Source of the DNA: an uncultured Polaribacter sp.
GTDB taxonomy: Bacteria > Bacteroidota > Bacteroidia > Flavobacteriales > Flavobacteriaceae
Length of the DNA: 64,000 nt
Direction: 5' to 3'
Assembly (NCBI RefSeq): GCF_947501385.1
Contig: NZ_CANMVP010000007.1
Location: 62,001 to 126,000 of the forward strand
The notes under the pieces are model-generated. The model was not told the DNA's origin. It was given only the letters and a program-made list of their open reading frames with translations, and searched no databases. Numbering within the stretch: position 1 is the stretch's first letter; each line of letters begins with the position of its first letter. Positions 18,361 through 27,265 of the stretch are shown here, piece by piece. Position numbers and translations under genes: made by a program.

Positions 18361-20367
18361 ATGAAAAAAAATAAAATTTTATTTAAAATTATCATTGCAC
18401 TTCTAGTTTTTGGTGCATGTAAGGACAATGTTAGAGATTTAGATTTCTTAACTTCTATTCAACCACCTTCAGAGGTAACTGCAGCATATAATATCACGCA
18501 AGATAATACGGGTTTGGTAACAATTACCCCAACTGCAGATGGCGCGTCAGAAATTCAAGTGTTTTTTGATGACGGAACTGGTGAATCTGAGACTTTAACG
18601 AATGGGCAAAGTGTACAAAGAGTTTATACTGAGGGTACATTTAGCATTAAGTTGGTCGCATCTAATACTGTTGGAGGAGTTACCGAAGCAACACAACAAT
18701 TAATTGTTTCTTTTAACGCACCTCAGAATTTGGTAGTTGTAATAGAAAATGATGAATCTGTATCTAAAAAAGTAAATGTTACGGCAAATGCAGAGTTTGC
18801 AACGATGTATGATTTTTATTCTGGAGAAACTGGAGCAGATCCTATTTCTGGAAATATTGGAGAAACTATTTCTTTTCAATATCAAGAAGCAGGAACTTAT
18901 GCAGTTAGAGTTGTAGCAAAAGGAGCAGCCATCGAAACAACAGAATTTTCTGATAGTTTTGAAGTAGAAGAAATACTAGATCCAACAATGGCTGCACCTA
19001 CGCCGCCATCTAGAAATGCAGATGATGTTATTTCACTATTTAGTAATGTGTATACAGATGTTAATGTAGATACTTGGAATACCTCATGGAGTCAAGCTTC
19101 TTTTGAAGACGTAATAATTAATAATAATGCAACGAAAAAATATACTTCTCTAAATTTTAATGGTATAGAAACGATTGCTAGTCCTGTTGATGCTAGTTCA
19201 ATGACTCACATTCACTTAGATATCTGGACACCCAATATGACAGAGTTTAAATTAAAGTTAGTAGACTTTTTAGGAGACGGGTCTGGTGGAGCAAATACAG
19301 AGGCAGAGTTAAGCTTTGTACCAACTCTAGGAGAGTGGGTTAGTTTAGATATAGAATTAACTAATTTTACTGATGCAGGTATGACTGCTTTAAGCGATTT
19401 AAATCAATATATTATTTCAGGAAATCCATCTGGATCTGGAATTATTTTCGTTGATAACGTTTATTTTTATAGACCAAGCTCAGCATCTACTTTTAATAGT
19501 GGATTGTTGAAAAATGGAGATTTTGAAAGTGGAAGCGAATCTTGGATAGTAGGTGTAGATGATAATACTCCTGTATCAGTTGTAACAAATGCTGGAAATA
19601 CTTATTACTCTGCTAATGTTACCAATCCCAATTCATCAGAACCTTATCTTGTAAATGCAAGTCAAAAGTTAGAAATTATTGATGGAAATACTTATACATT
19701 AACCTTTGATGCATGGTCAGATAGGGATAGATCAATTATTGGAGGAATCGGTTTAAGTGGTGGTAACTTTGCCAACAATAGTGAACCTGTAAATATAACT
19801 TCTGCTAGAACTAAGTATTCACTTACATTATTAGCAGATGGTTTTGGTGCAACAGACGCGCGTGTTCTTTTTGATTTAGCAGGTGAAGCTGGTCTAGTTA
19901 ATATAGACAATGTATCTTTATTAATAGGAACCGGAAACATTGTTATTAACGGGGATTTCCAAAACGGAAATGCATCTTGGATTGTTGGAGTAGACGATAA
20001 TGCACCTGCATCGGTAGTTTCTGATGGCGGAAATATATATTATTCAGCAAATGTAACAAATGCAAATTCTGCAGAGCCTTACAGAATAAATGTTAGTCAG
20101 AAATTGGAAATTATTGATGGGGAAACATATAGTTTAACTTTTGACGCTTGGTCAGATAGAGATAGATCTATATTAGCGGGTATTGGTCTTAGTGGTGGTA
20201 GTTTTGCAAATACTAATGAATCAGTTAATATTACTGCAACAAGAACAACTTACATGGTTACATTACTAGCAGATGGTTTTGGGGAAACAGATGCCAGAGT
20301 GCTTTTTGATTTAGCAGCCGAATTAGGTTTAGTTAACATTGATAATGTTACGTTATCTAAAATCTAA
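18361..20367 (+). CDS. Modular surface glycan-binding lipoprotein with PKD-like and tandem CBM4/9-like domains
   Basis: A 668-residue SusE/SGBP-position lipoprotein (signal LLVFGAC). Start at the ATG 6 bp after an alternative TTG. Order: two PKD/Ig-like domains (~30-205), a ~165-residue module beginning RNADDVISLFSNVYTD and ending IIFVDNVYFYRP, then two consecutive ~140-residue CBM_4_9-like modules (each NGDFxxG...SWIVGVDDN...NIDNV). The two C-terminal modules are clearly a duplication (corresponding DNA about 19505-19930 and 19936-20364). The middle module recurs in the proteins at 24983 and 39441. No catalytic motif is seen; a role in holding laminarin at the cell surface next to SusCD is inferred. 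Confidence 0.8.
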   Translation: MKKNKILFKIIIALLVFGACKDNVRDLDFLTSIQPPSEVTAAYNITQDNTGLVTITPTADGASEIQVFFDDGTGESETLTNGQSVQRVYTEGTFSIKLVASNTVGGVTEATQQLIVSFNAPQNLVVVIENDESVSKKVNVTANAEFATMYDFYSGETGADPISGNIGETISFQYQEAGTYAVRVVAKGAAIETTEFSDSFEVEEILDPTMAAPTPPSRNADDVISLFSNVYTDVNVDTWNTSWSQASFEDVIINNNATKKYTSLNFNGIETIASPVDASSMTHIHLDIWTPNMTEFKLKLVDFLGDGSGGANTEAELSFVPTLGEWVSLDIELTNFTDAGMTALSDLNQYIISGNPSGSGIIFVDNVYFYRPSSASTFNSGLLKNGDFESGSESWIVGVDDNTPVSVVTNAGNTYYSANVTNPNSSEPYLVNASQKLEIIDGNTYTLTFDAWSDRDRSIIGGIGLSGGNFANNSEPVNITSARTKYSLTLLADGFGATDARVLFDLAGEAGLVNIDNVSLLIGTGNIVINGDFQNGNASWIVGVDDNAPASVVSDGGNIYYSANVTNANSAEPYRINVSQKLEIIDGETYSLTFDAWSDRDRSILAGIGLSGGSFANTNESVNITATRTTYMVTLLADGFGETDARVLFDLAAELGLVNIDNVTLSKI

Positions 20368-20405
20368 TTTTGTTTATAAAAATCTAACTTTATAAAATTA
20401 TAAAA

Positions 20406-21326
20406 ATGAAAAAAATAAAAAATATTTATATAGCGTTATTCTCTCTGGCAATTCTATTCTTGGGTTGCCAAGAAAATGATTTTGAGTTTGGAGACATTGT
20501 AACCCCATCAAACATTCAAATTAGTATAGAGATTGTGGGTGCGGATGCTACAAATCCCAACGGTGACGGTAGTGGTGTTGTAAATTTTAGTGCTACAGCA
20601 GAAGGAGCATTATCATATCAATACATTTTTAACAATTCTACAAATGCAACTCCTTCTGGAGAATACACATACAGTTTTAGTACTTTAGGTTTAACAACTT
20701 ATACAGTAACAGTTGTTGCTGTTGGTACAGGAGGTGTGTCAGCTGCTAAAACAGTACAAGTAGAGGTTTTATCAACCTATTCTCCACCACAAGAATTGTT
20801 AGATAAATTATATGGAAATGGTTCAAAAACTTGGAAAATTCATGCGATGAAAGATGGCCATTTTGGATTAGGGCCTGTTGGAGGAGCAATGAATCAGTTC
20901 TTTGGAGCTGGAGCAAATGGTAAAGCTGGAGTTGGTATGTATAATGATCGTTATATTTTTAATATAGATGGTACATTTACTCATATAACAGATAATACGA
21001 ATGATGTAGCAATGGTAAATCCTTTAGGTGACATATTTGGAAGAAATCCGTATATATTTGATGACTTAGGTCAGCAAGCAACTGCAGGAAGAGAAGGAGA
21101 CGATGTTTTAAACTATGAGTTTCAAGATTACACAGCAACAATGTCGTTATCTGCACCAGGTGGACTAGAAACAATATCTCTTACAGGTAAAGCTTTTATG
21201 GGCTATTATACCGGTGGAAACCACACTTACCAAATTTTCGATCGTTCTGTTCCTAATGAAATTATTTTAAAAACAACAGATGGAAATAGTGTGTTTGATT
21301 GGTGGTTTATTCTAGTGTCCGAATAA
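20406..21326 (+). CDS. PKD-domain surface lipoprotein, putative glycan-binding, unknown C-terminal domain
   Basis: A 306-residue lipoprotein (signal ILFLGC). Residues ~35-120 form a PKD-like beta domain, and the ~185-residue remainder starts with GNGSKTWKIHAMKDGHFGLG and is rich in Gly and aromatic residues (YNDRYIFNIDGTFTHI, FDWWFILV). That C-terminal pattern is common in Bacteroidota surface lipoproteins next to SusCD but I cannot name a solved family. It is the last gene before a terminator, so SusC-SusD-binding protein-this gene make one transcript. Glycan binding is inferred from position. Confidence 0.65.
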   Translation: MKKIKNIYIALFSLAILFLGCQENDFEFGDIVTPSNIQISIEIVGADATNPNGDGSGVVNFSATAEGALSYQYIFNNSTNATPSGEYTYSFSTLGLTTYTVTVVAVGTGGVSAAKTVQVEVLSTYSPPQELLDKLYGNGSKTWKIHAMKDGHFGLGPVGGAMNQFFGAGANGKAGVGMYNDRYIFNIDGTFTHITDNTNDVAMVNPLGDIFGRNPYIFDDLGQQATAGREGDDVLNYEFQDYTATMSLSAPGGLETISLTGKAFMGYYTGGNHTYQIFDRSVPNEIILKTTDGNSVFDWWFILVSE

Positions 21327-21352
21327 AATTAGATGGTATAACTAAAAAAGGT

Positions 21353-21386
21353 AAAAGGTTGGGATTAATCCTAGCCTTTTTTACTT
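21353..21386 (+). terminator. Rho-independent terminator after the SusCD operon
   Basis: AAAAGGTTGGGAT pairs, with G-U wobbles, with ATCCTAGCCTTTT across a short loop, followed by more T. It lies 27 bp after the stop of the PKD lipoprotein and separates the SusCD unit from the 21.8-kb operon. Confidence 0.75.
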
Positions 21387-21551
21387 AAATTTTCCCCTTT
21401 TCTATCATCGAAAAACTATGCGAATCTTAAGATTGTATCTAATTTTTTTTATTTAATAAATATAAATAACTTTTCTTTTGAGGCTTAGGATTAATATTTG
21501 GGATAATACCTAAGTGATATGTATAATTAAATATTAAAAAAAGCATTCAAG

Positions 21552-21684
21552 AGCAATACATCACCACAACATTTCATTTTTTTATAGATATTCCGAATTT
21601 AAAAAGCAGCACTATCTGGTGTTATAGGCAATAAAATGAATAATATTTTGATTTGTATGTTTTTTATTGAGGTATTTTTTGATG
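21552..21684 (+). promoter_or_regulatory. PUL-shared operator upstream of the glycosidase-porin gene
   Basis: TGTATGTTTTTTATTGAGG followed by TATTTTTT at 21654-21680 matches the sites upstream of susC and of the gene at 39441. An inverted half-site ATCACCACAACA lies at 21560-21571, about 105 bp upstream by centres (107 bp at susC). The 475-bp gap 21327-21801 otherwise holds only the terminator and AT-rich DNA. Confidence 0.6.
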
Positions 21685-21801
21685 AATTGATAATTAATTA
21701 GAACTATTTTTATGAATATTAAAAATAGCATCTTATTAGTTTAATATTTTTAAACAAAATTATTTTATAACATTTGATGTTAGAACCTAAACAAACAAAT
21801 T

Positions 21802-24800
21802 ATGAAGAACCATTTTTTAAGATTATTACTTTTTTTAGTAAGCTTTAATTTCTTTGCTCAAAAGAAGGTTGAGATTATCAACAATGAAGAGGGCATGAAG
21901 TTAGTTGTTAATGGAAAAGACTTTATGATCAATGGTATGAACTGGGATTATGTTCCAATTGGTACAAATTACTCCTATAGTTTATGGAAACAACCTGAAG
22001 ATTTAATTAAAGCTGCGTTAGATGCAGAAATGGGTTTATTAAAAAATATGGGTGTCAATGCGATTCGTGTATATACAGGAATTCAACCAAAGTGGATTGC
22101 CTATATCTACGAAACCTATGGAATTTATACGATGTTAAATCATTCTTTTGGTAGATATGGTCTTACGATTAATAATGCTTGGGTTCCTGTAACAGATTAT
22201 AGAGATCCAAAAACAAAAGAAATGTTGTTGTCTGAAGTAACAGAGATGGCAAAGATTTACAAAGGGACTCCAGGTTTGTTACTTTTTCTTTTAGGAAATG
22301 AAAACAATTATGGTCTTTTTTGGGCAGGTGCAGAAACAGAAGATTTCCCAGATGATGAAGAGATGAAAAGGGCAATGGGAGAAAAAAGGGGAAGACCTAT
22401 GTATAAGTTGTTTAATGAAGCGGCTAAACAAATGAAAGCAATAAATCCACTTAACCCAATAGCTATCTGTAATGGAGATTTACTATTTGCAGATATGGTA
22501 GCAGATGAATGCCCAGATATAGATATTTATGGTACAAATATGTATAGAGGTAAATCTTTTGGAGACGCTTTTGAAAGAGTAAAAAAAGAGCTAAATAAAC
22601 CAATTTTGTTTACAGAGTTTGGAGCCGATGCTTTTAACTCATTAACAAACCAAGAAGATCAAAAAATGCAAGTATTTTTTATGGTCGAAAATTGGAAAGA
22701 AATTTATGAAAATAGTGCAGGATTAGGAAAAGTAGGAAATTCAATTGGTGGCTTTACATTTATGTTTAGTGATGGTTGGTGGAAATTAGGACAAACAGAA
22801 AATTTAGATGTTCATGATACCGAAGCTTCCTGGTCTAATGGTGGTTATTTTTTAGATACCAAAGATGGAAGTAACAATATGAACGAAGAATGGTTTGGAA
22901 TTTGTGCAAAAGGACCAACAAATGAAGCTGGTCTGTATACTTTATATCCAAGAGCAGCATATTATTCACTAAAAGAAGTACATAGTATAAATCCTTTTGG
23001 AGAAGATGTTACCGCTAATTCTATGGCAAACCATTTCTCTAAGATAAGTTTAATGGATGGTGTTTTAAGAGCTAGAGGAGATAAAGCTGCTTTAGGAGGA
23101 AATGAGAAAATTAAATTAAGTAATTTAAGAGCAGAATTTACAACATTCAATACAGGTGGAAGTTTATTAACCACTCCACAATTCTCTGACGGAACAGGTC
23201 AAACCATACCAGACAGACTAGGTTTTGATCACATGCAATCTTATTTTATTGGTGTGCAAGGACAACCAACTTCTAACATGAGAGCTGAAATTAATTTTAA
23301 TATTTTAGGAAATGTTGCTGGGAATCCAATAGATGATATTTTTTATGAAAATGTAGGAAGACCCATTCAAGTAGATGCTCCAAATGGTATTGTAACATTA
23401 ACAGACAATAATAGAGTAAGAGTTTACAATGCAGAGTTTGAATGGAAAGCAAAAGATTTTGACATGAGAGGTTTTTATAGAACAGGTCATTATCATTGGG
23501 CGTATGAGGGAGACATCTTTGGTTTATATCCAGAGGCAAATTACGGACCTAATTTAGATATTTATAATGGAGAAATCTTAGGTATTGAAGTTGATGGTAA
23601 AGGAGCGTTGGCTGGATTAAAAGCGGCATTTGGTCCACAACTTTGGTGGGGAGCAAATCCTGCAGTATTATTAAAATATAGAAGAAAATTGGGTGGTTTA
23701 AACTTTACTGCCATTTATCATAAAGATATTGTTGCTGGGAATGGGATAGATGAAAATGGAAATCGGATTTTAGACCCTACTCAAACAAGATCAGGTTTTA
23801 TTCCTGCTTTACCAACGGAAAGAACAACAATTGCATTAGAAAAGAAAGGTAAAAATTTCGGTTTTCAATTAGGAGCCATTTGGGCAGGAAGACCTATAAA
23901 CGGTAGAACTTTTCAAGTAACAACAGGAGATGTAGGTAACTATACTGTATATAACGATAGAATAAACGCTAAAGACAATTGGGGAGGTAAAGCTAAAGTT
24001 ACTTACTCTAATGGAGGTTTTAATTGGTACGCACAAGGTTCCGTTATGGGCTTAGTTGCCAATGGTGGAGTGGATCCTACTTTAACTTTTACAGGTTGGA
24101 AATTAAAAGATTCAGGAAGTGGTAATATGAGTAACTTCTTATCTGGTATTGCTTATAATTTTGGAGGTAAATTTCAAATAGCCCCTAATTTTCTTTACCA
24201 AAAACCTTTAGTAGATGCGATGCCAAATAATATTGGTTCAGCTCCAGGAAGACTTAGAAACTTTGTAGATGATCCTTTTGCAGTGAGAGGAGGAAATAGA
24301 GAAACTACTGCAGGTGAAATATTATTCACGTTCGATCCAACTCCAGGAACCTATATGTATGATTGGGATAATGATAGAACAGAAGATGCAAAATTTGCAT
24401 TTAATTTAGGCTTTGTATACCGTCATTTGCCAACAACACAAGATGCTGCGATTGGTTTTTTCGCAGATCGTTCTTTTTTCGCATTTGATCAATCTGCTCC
24501 AGCAAAAGATTTATGGGAAGTAAATTCTAGAATTGTTTCAAAAGTAAATCCCGATTTAGGACTTATTGCCAATGTATATTTTGGAAATGCGCAACCAAAC
24601 GGAAGCGATGCAAGAACAATAGAACGTTTTGGGGGTGATATTAGAATGGTTAGTAAGAAATTTAAATTAGTGCATACTTGGAAAATTAATGATTGGGGAC
24701 CTTTTGATTATCATAGAGATTTCAATTTAACATATCCAGTTCAATTAATGTTAGATGTATCTACATCGGTTGGAAAACCAGACTGGTTTATTTTACCAGA

Positions 24801-24975
24801 CACAAAAATTGGACTTCGAGGAACTTGGCGTTCATTAAATGAGTTTTCGCCAAGATATTCACCAAATGCTACATCTTCTGCATTTGCGACATCTCCCACC
24901 ATAAGTCCGGTAGGATTTCCTGACGGATCAGAATGGGAAATAAGAACATACATTCATATTAACATCGGAAAATAA
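21802..24975 (+). CDS. TIM-barrel glycosidase (clan GH-A) fused to an outer-membrane beta-barrel
   Basis: A 1057-residue protein with a Sec signal ending FNFFAQ. Residues ~25-390 are a clan GH-A barrel of the GH2-catalytic/GH5-like kind: LFLLGNENNYG gives the acid/base Glu (~167) after Asn, and ILFTEFGADAF gives the nucleophile Glu (~272). From ~400 to the end the chain changes to amphipathic, Gly/aromatic-rich strands (for example YRTGHYHWAYEGDIFGLYPE) and ends in EIRTYIHINIGK, typical of an outer-membrane barrel. An enzyme joined to a porin in one chain is unusual. Its place at the head of the second PUL operon suggests surface or periplasm-facing attack on beta-glucan. The exact GH family is not resolved. 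Confidence 0.75.
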   Translation: MKNHFLRLLLFLVSFNFFAQKKVEIINNEEGMKLVVNGKDFMINGMNWDYVPIGTNYSYSLWKQPEDLIKAALDAEMGLLKNMGVNAIRVYTGIQPKWIAYIYETYGIYTMLNHSFGRYGLTINNAWVPVTDYRDPKTKEMLLSEVTEMAKIYKGTPGLLLFLLGNENNYGLFWAGAETEDFPDDEEMKRAMGEKRGRPMYKLFNEAAKQMKAINPLNPIAICNGDLLFADMVADECPDIDIYGTNMYRGKSFGDAFERVKKELNKPILFTEFGADAFNSLTNQEDQKMQVFFMVENWKEIYENSAGLGKVGNSIGGFTFMFSDGWWKLGQTENLDVHDTEASWSNGGYFLDTKDGSNNMNEEWFGICAKGPTNEAGLYTLYPRAAYYSLKEVHSINPFGEDVTANSMANHFSKISLMDGVLRARGDKAALGGNEKIKLSNLRAEFTTFNTGGSLLTTPQFSDGTGQTIPDRLGFDHMQSYFIGVQGQPTSNMRAEINFNILGNVAGNPIDDIFYENVGRPIQVDAPNGIVTLTDNNRVRVYNAEFEWKAKDFDMRGFYRTGHYHWAYEGDIFGLYPEANYGPNLDIYNGEILGIEVDGKGALAGLKAAFGPQLWWGANPAVLLKYRRKLGGLNFTAIYHKDIVAGNGIDENGNRILDPTQTRSGFIPALPTERTTIALEKKGKNFGFQLGAIWAGRPINGRTFQVTTGDVGNYTVYNDRINAKDNWGGKAKVTYSNGGFNWYAQGSVMGLVANGGVDPTLTFTGWKLKDSGSGNMSNFLSGIAYNFGGKFQIAPNFLYQKPLVDAMPNNIGSAPGRLRNFVDDPFAVRGGNRETTAGEILFTFDPTPGTYMYDWDNDRTEDAKFAFNLGFVYRHLPTTQDAAIGFFADRSFFAFDQSAPAKDLWEVNSRIVSKVNPDLGLIANVYFGNAQPNGSDARTIERFGGDIRMVSKKFKLVHTWKINDWGPFDYHRDFNLTYPVQLMLDVSTSVGKPDWFILPDTKIGLRGTWRSLNEFSPRYSPNATSSAFATSPTISPVGFPDGSEWEIRTYIHINIGK

Positions 24976-24982
24976 GATAGAA

Positions 24983-26383
24983 ATGAAAATACTAAAAAAT
25001 AAAAATTTAAAATACTTGCTTCTTTTAGGTGTTGTTTTTACCTTAAGTTGTGAAAGAAATTTTTCTGATAATATCGAATTCGCAAAATATCCAGCAACAG
25101 GAGAAATTTTTGTCGATGGTTTTGTTGGAGGTTTAGATTACTTTCCTTTTGGTGATTCTTTCGCAGAAGCTTTTTCTGTAGATGAAAATGAAGCATATTT
25201 AGGAACTGCATCTATGCGTTTTGATATTCCAGCTTTTGGAGTTGGCTATGGAGGGGCAACATTTCCAAGTACAGCGCCACGAGACTTATCTAGTTTTGAT
25301 GCTTTAACTTTTTGGGCAAAAGCATCTCAAGGTGCAGACATCAATGAAATTGGTTTTGGTATTAATGGAGATAATAACAATAAATTTAGGGTAACAAGAA
25401 GAAATTTACCATTATCTACCGTTTGGACCAAGTATGTAATTCCCATACCAGACCCATCAAAACTAAGTCAAGAAAAAGGGATGTTTTGGTATGCAGAAGG
25501 CGCAGAAAGTGCAGATGATGAGGGAGGCTATACTTTTTGGATTGATGAATTAAAATTTGAAAAATTAGGTACCGTAGCACAACCACAACCCGCTATTGTT
25601 AATGGTGTAGATCAAATCTCACAAATTATAGTAAATGGTACTTTTCTAATACCAGGACTTACACAGACATTTAATCTGTCAACTGGTAAAAATGTAACAG
25701 TTTCTGCAGCGCCATCCTATTTTGAGTTTAGTTCTACTGACATAGAAGTGGCAAGAGTTAGTGAGCTTGGAGTAATCTCGGTTGTAGATGATGGAACTGC
25801 CAAAATTACGGCTATTCTTGGAGGTGTTAAGGCAAAAGGTTCTGTAGAAGTAACAGCAAGCAGAGTCTCACCAGCACCAACACCAACAAGAGACGCTTCT
25901 AATGTTATTTCTTTATTTAGCAATGCTTATACGAATATAGCAGGAGTTTTAATTGATGCAAATTATGGCGGACAAACAACAAAGTCTTCAGAATTAAATA
26001 TAGCAGGAGATCATATGATAAGTTACACAGCTCTAAATTATGTAGGTTTTGAATTTCAAAACCCTACAGTAGATGCATCCGATTATAATTTTTTGCATGT
26101 AGATGTTTTAACAAATTCTTCAACTAGTGCTAACTTTAATATTGAAATTAGAGATAGAGGTACAAACGGAATGTTGAATACAAATACAAATACCGGTGCT
26201 CCATCTGAAGACGATAAAAGACTTGTCTTTTCAGTAGCTTCCAATTCAATTACCCAAGGAGAATGGATGTCTTTCGATATTCCATTAACAGGAGATCTTG
26301 CTTCGCAAAAGGGCAATCTAGCTGCTTTAATTTTTTCTGGAGATATAGATTTTTTATTAGACAATGTCTATTTCTACAAATAA
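24983..26383 (+). CDS. Modular glycan-binding lipoprotein (CBM-like, BIG2-like, shared C-terminal module)
   Basis: A 466-residue lipoprotein with signal VVFTLSC, 7 bp after the fusion enzyme. Residues ~40-190 are a jelly-roll module (FVDGFVGGLDYF to FWIDELKFEKL) of the carbohydrate-binding type. A BIG2-like Ig domain follows (~205-295, VTVSAAPSYFEFSSTDIEVA). The last module (RDASNVISLFSNAYTN to IDFLLDNVYFYK) is homologous to one in the 18361 protein and in the secreted protein at 39441. No enzyme signature is visible. It is probably a surface glycan-binding partner of the enzymes in this operon. Confidence 0.75.
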   Translation: MKILKNKNLKYLLLLGVVFTLSCERNFSDNIEFAKYPATGEIFVDGFVGGLDYFPFGDSFAEAFSVDENEAYLGTASMRFDIPAFGVGYGGATFPSTAPRDLSSFDALTFWAKASQGADINEIGFGINGDNNNKFRVTRRNLPLSTVWTKYVIPIPDPSKLSQEKGMFWYAEGAESADDEGGYTFWIDELKFEKLGTVAQPQPAIVNGVDQISQIIVNGTFLIPGLTQTFNLSTGKNVTVSAAPSYFEFSSTDIEVARVSELGVISVVDDGTAKITAILGGVKAKGSVEVTASRVSPAPTPTRDASNVISLFSNAYTNIAGVLIDANYGGQTTKSSELNIAGDHMISYTALNYVGFEFQNPTVDASDYNFLHVDVLTNSSTSANFNIEIRDRGTNGMLNTNTNTGAPSEDDKRLVFSVASNSITQGEWMSFDIPLTGDLASQKGNLAALIFSGDIDFLLDNVYFYK

Positions 26384-26409
26384 TATTAAAATAATTAAAC
26401 CAAATAACA

Positions 26410-27255
26410 ATGAATAGATATATAAAAATAGATAAAAACTCGATGTTTAAAACATTTGTTTTAATGAGTATGGTTTTTATTTTAGGAAGTTGTTCTGAAG
26501 ACGAAACGCAACAAGTAACCAATTTTACAGAGTTAGTGATGGCTGATGAGTTTGATGTGAATGGTGCTCCGAATCCTCTAATTTGGGATTACAATATTGG
26601 AACTGGAGATAACGGTTGGGGTAATAATGAATTACAATATTATACAAACCGCAGTGAAAATGTAACCGTACAGAACGGCATATTAATAATCACAGCTAAA
26701 GAAGAACAATTTAATGGAGCTTCCTATACCTCTGCAAGACTTTTAACGAAGGGAAAATTAGAACAAACCTATGGTCGTTTCGAAGCACGTATTAGATTGC
26801 CTTATGGAAAAGGTCTTTGGCCAGCATTCTGGTTATTAGGAGATGATTCTAAAGGTACAGAAGTTTGGCCACAAATAGGAGAAATAGACATTATGGAATA
26901 TGTGGGAGATAAACCTACTAGTGTTTTTGGAACTGTTCATGGCCCTGGTTATTCTGGAGGAGAATCGATTGGTAAATCTTATGAATTAGTAAACGATAGA
27001 TTTGACACAGGATTTCATGTTTTTGGGATTGAATGGGGACCCAATTACATCAATTATTATGTTGATGATGTTTTGTACAACCAAATAACACCAGAAGATG
27101 TTCCAGGAGAATGGGTTTTTAATAGAGGACCTTTCTATATTATTTTAAACCTAGCAGTTGGGGGTGCATTACCTGGAGAGCCAAATGAAGAAACTAAATT
27201 TCCTCAAACAATGCTAGTAGATTACGTAAGAGTATATAAGAATTCTAACAATTAA
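26410..27255 (+). CDS. GH16 endo-beta-1,3-glucanase (laminarinase) lipoprotein
   Basis: A 281-residue GH16 enzyme that cuts beta-1,3-glucans such as laminarin. The lipoprotein signal (FILGSC) follows a long n-region; a second Met 33 bp downstream is also possible as start. The catalytic signature GEIDIMEYVG places the nucleophile Glu at ~158 and acid/base Glu at ~163. The Trp-rich lead-in LWPAFWLLGDD and the C-terminal NLAVGGALPG and DYVRVYK strands complete the bacterial laminarinase pattern. Unlike many GH16 enzymes it has no appended CBM, but binding lipoproteins flank it on both sides. Surface location is inferred from the lipid anchor. Confidence 0.93.
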   Translation: MNRYIKIDKNSMFKTFVLMSMVFILGSCSEDETQQVTNFTELVMADEFDVNGAPNPLIWDYNIGTGDNGWGNNELQYYTNRSENVTVQNGILIITAKEEQFNGASYTSARLLTKGKLEQTYGRFEARIRLPYGKGLWPAFWLLGDDSKGTEVWPQIGEIDIMEYVGDKPTSVFGTVHGPGYSGGESIGKSYELVNDRFDTGFHVFGIEWGPNYINYYVDDVLYNQITPEDVPGEWVFNRGPFYIILNLAVGGALPGEPNEETKFPQTMLVDYVRVYKNSNN

Positions 27256-27265
27256 TAAAAAGAAG

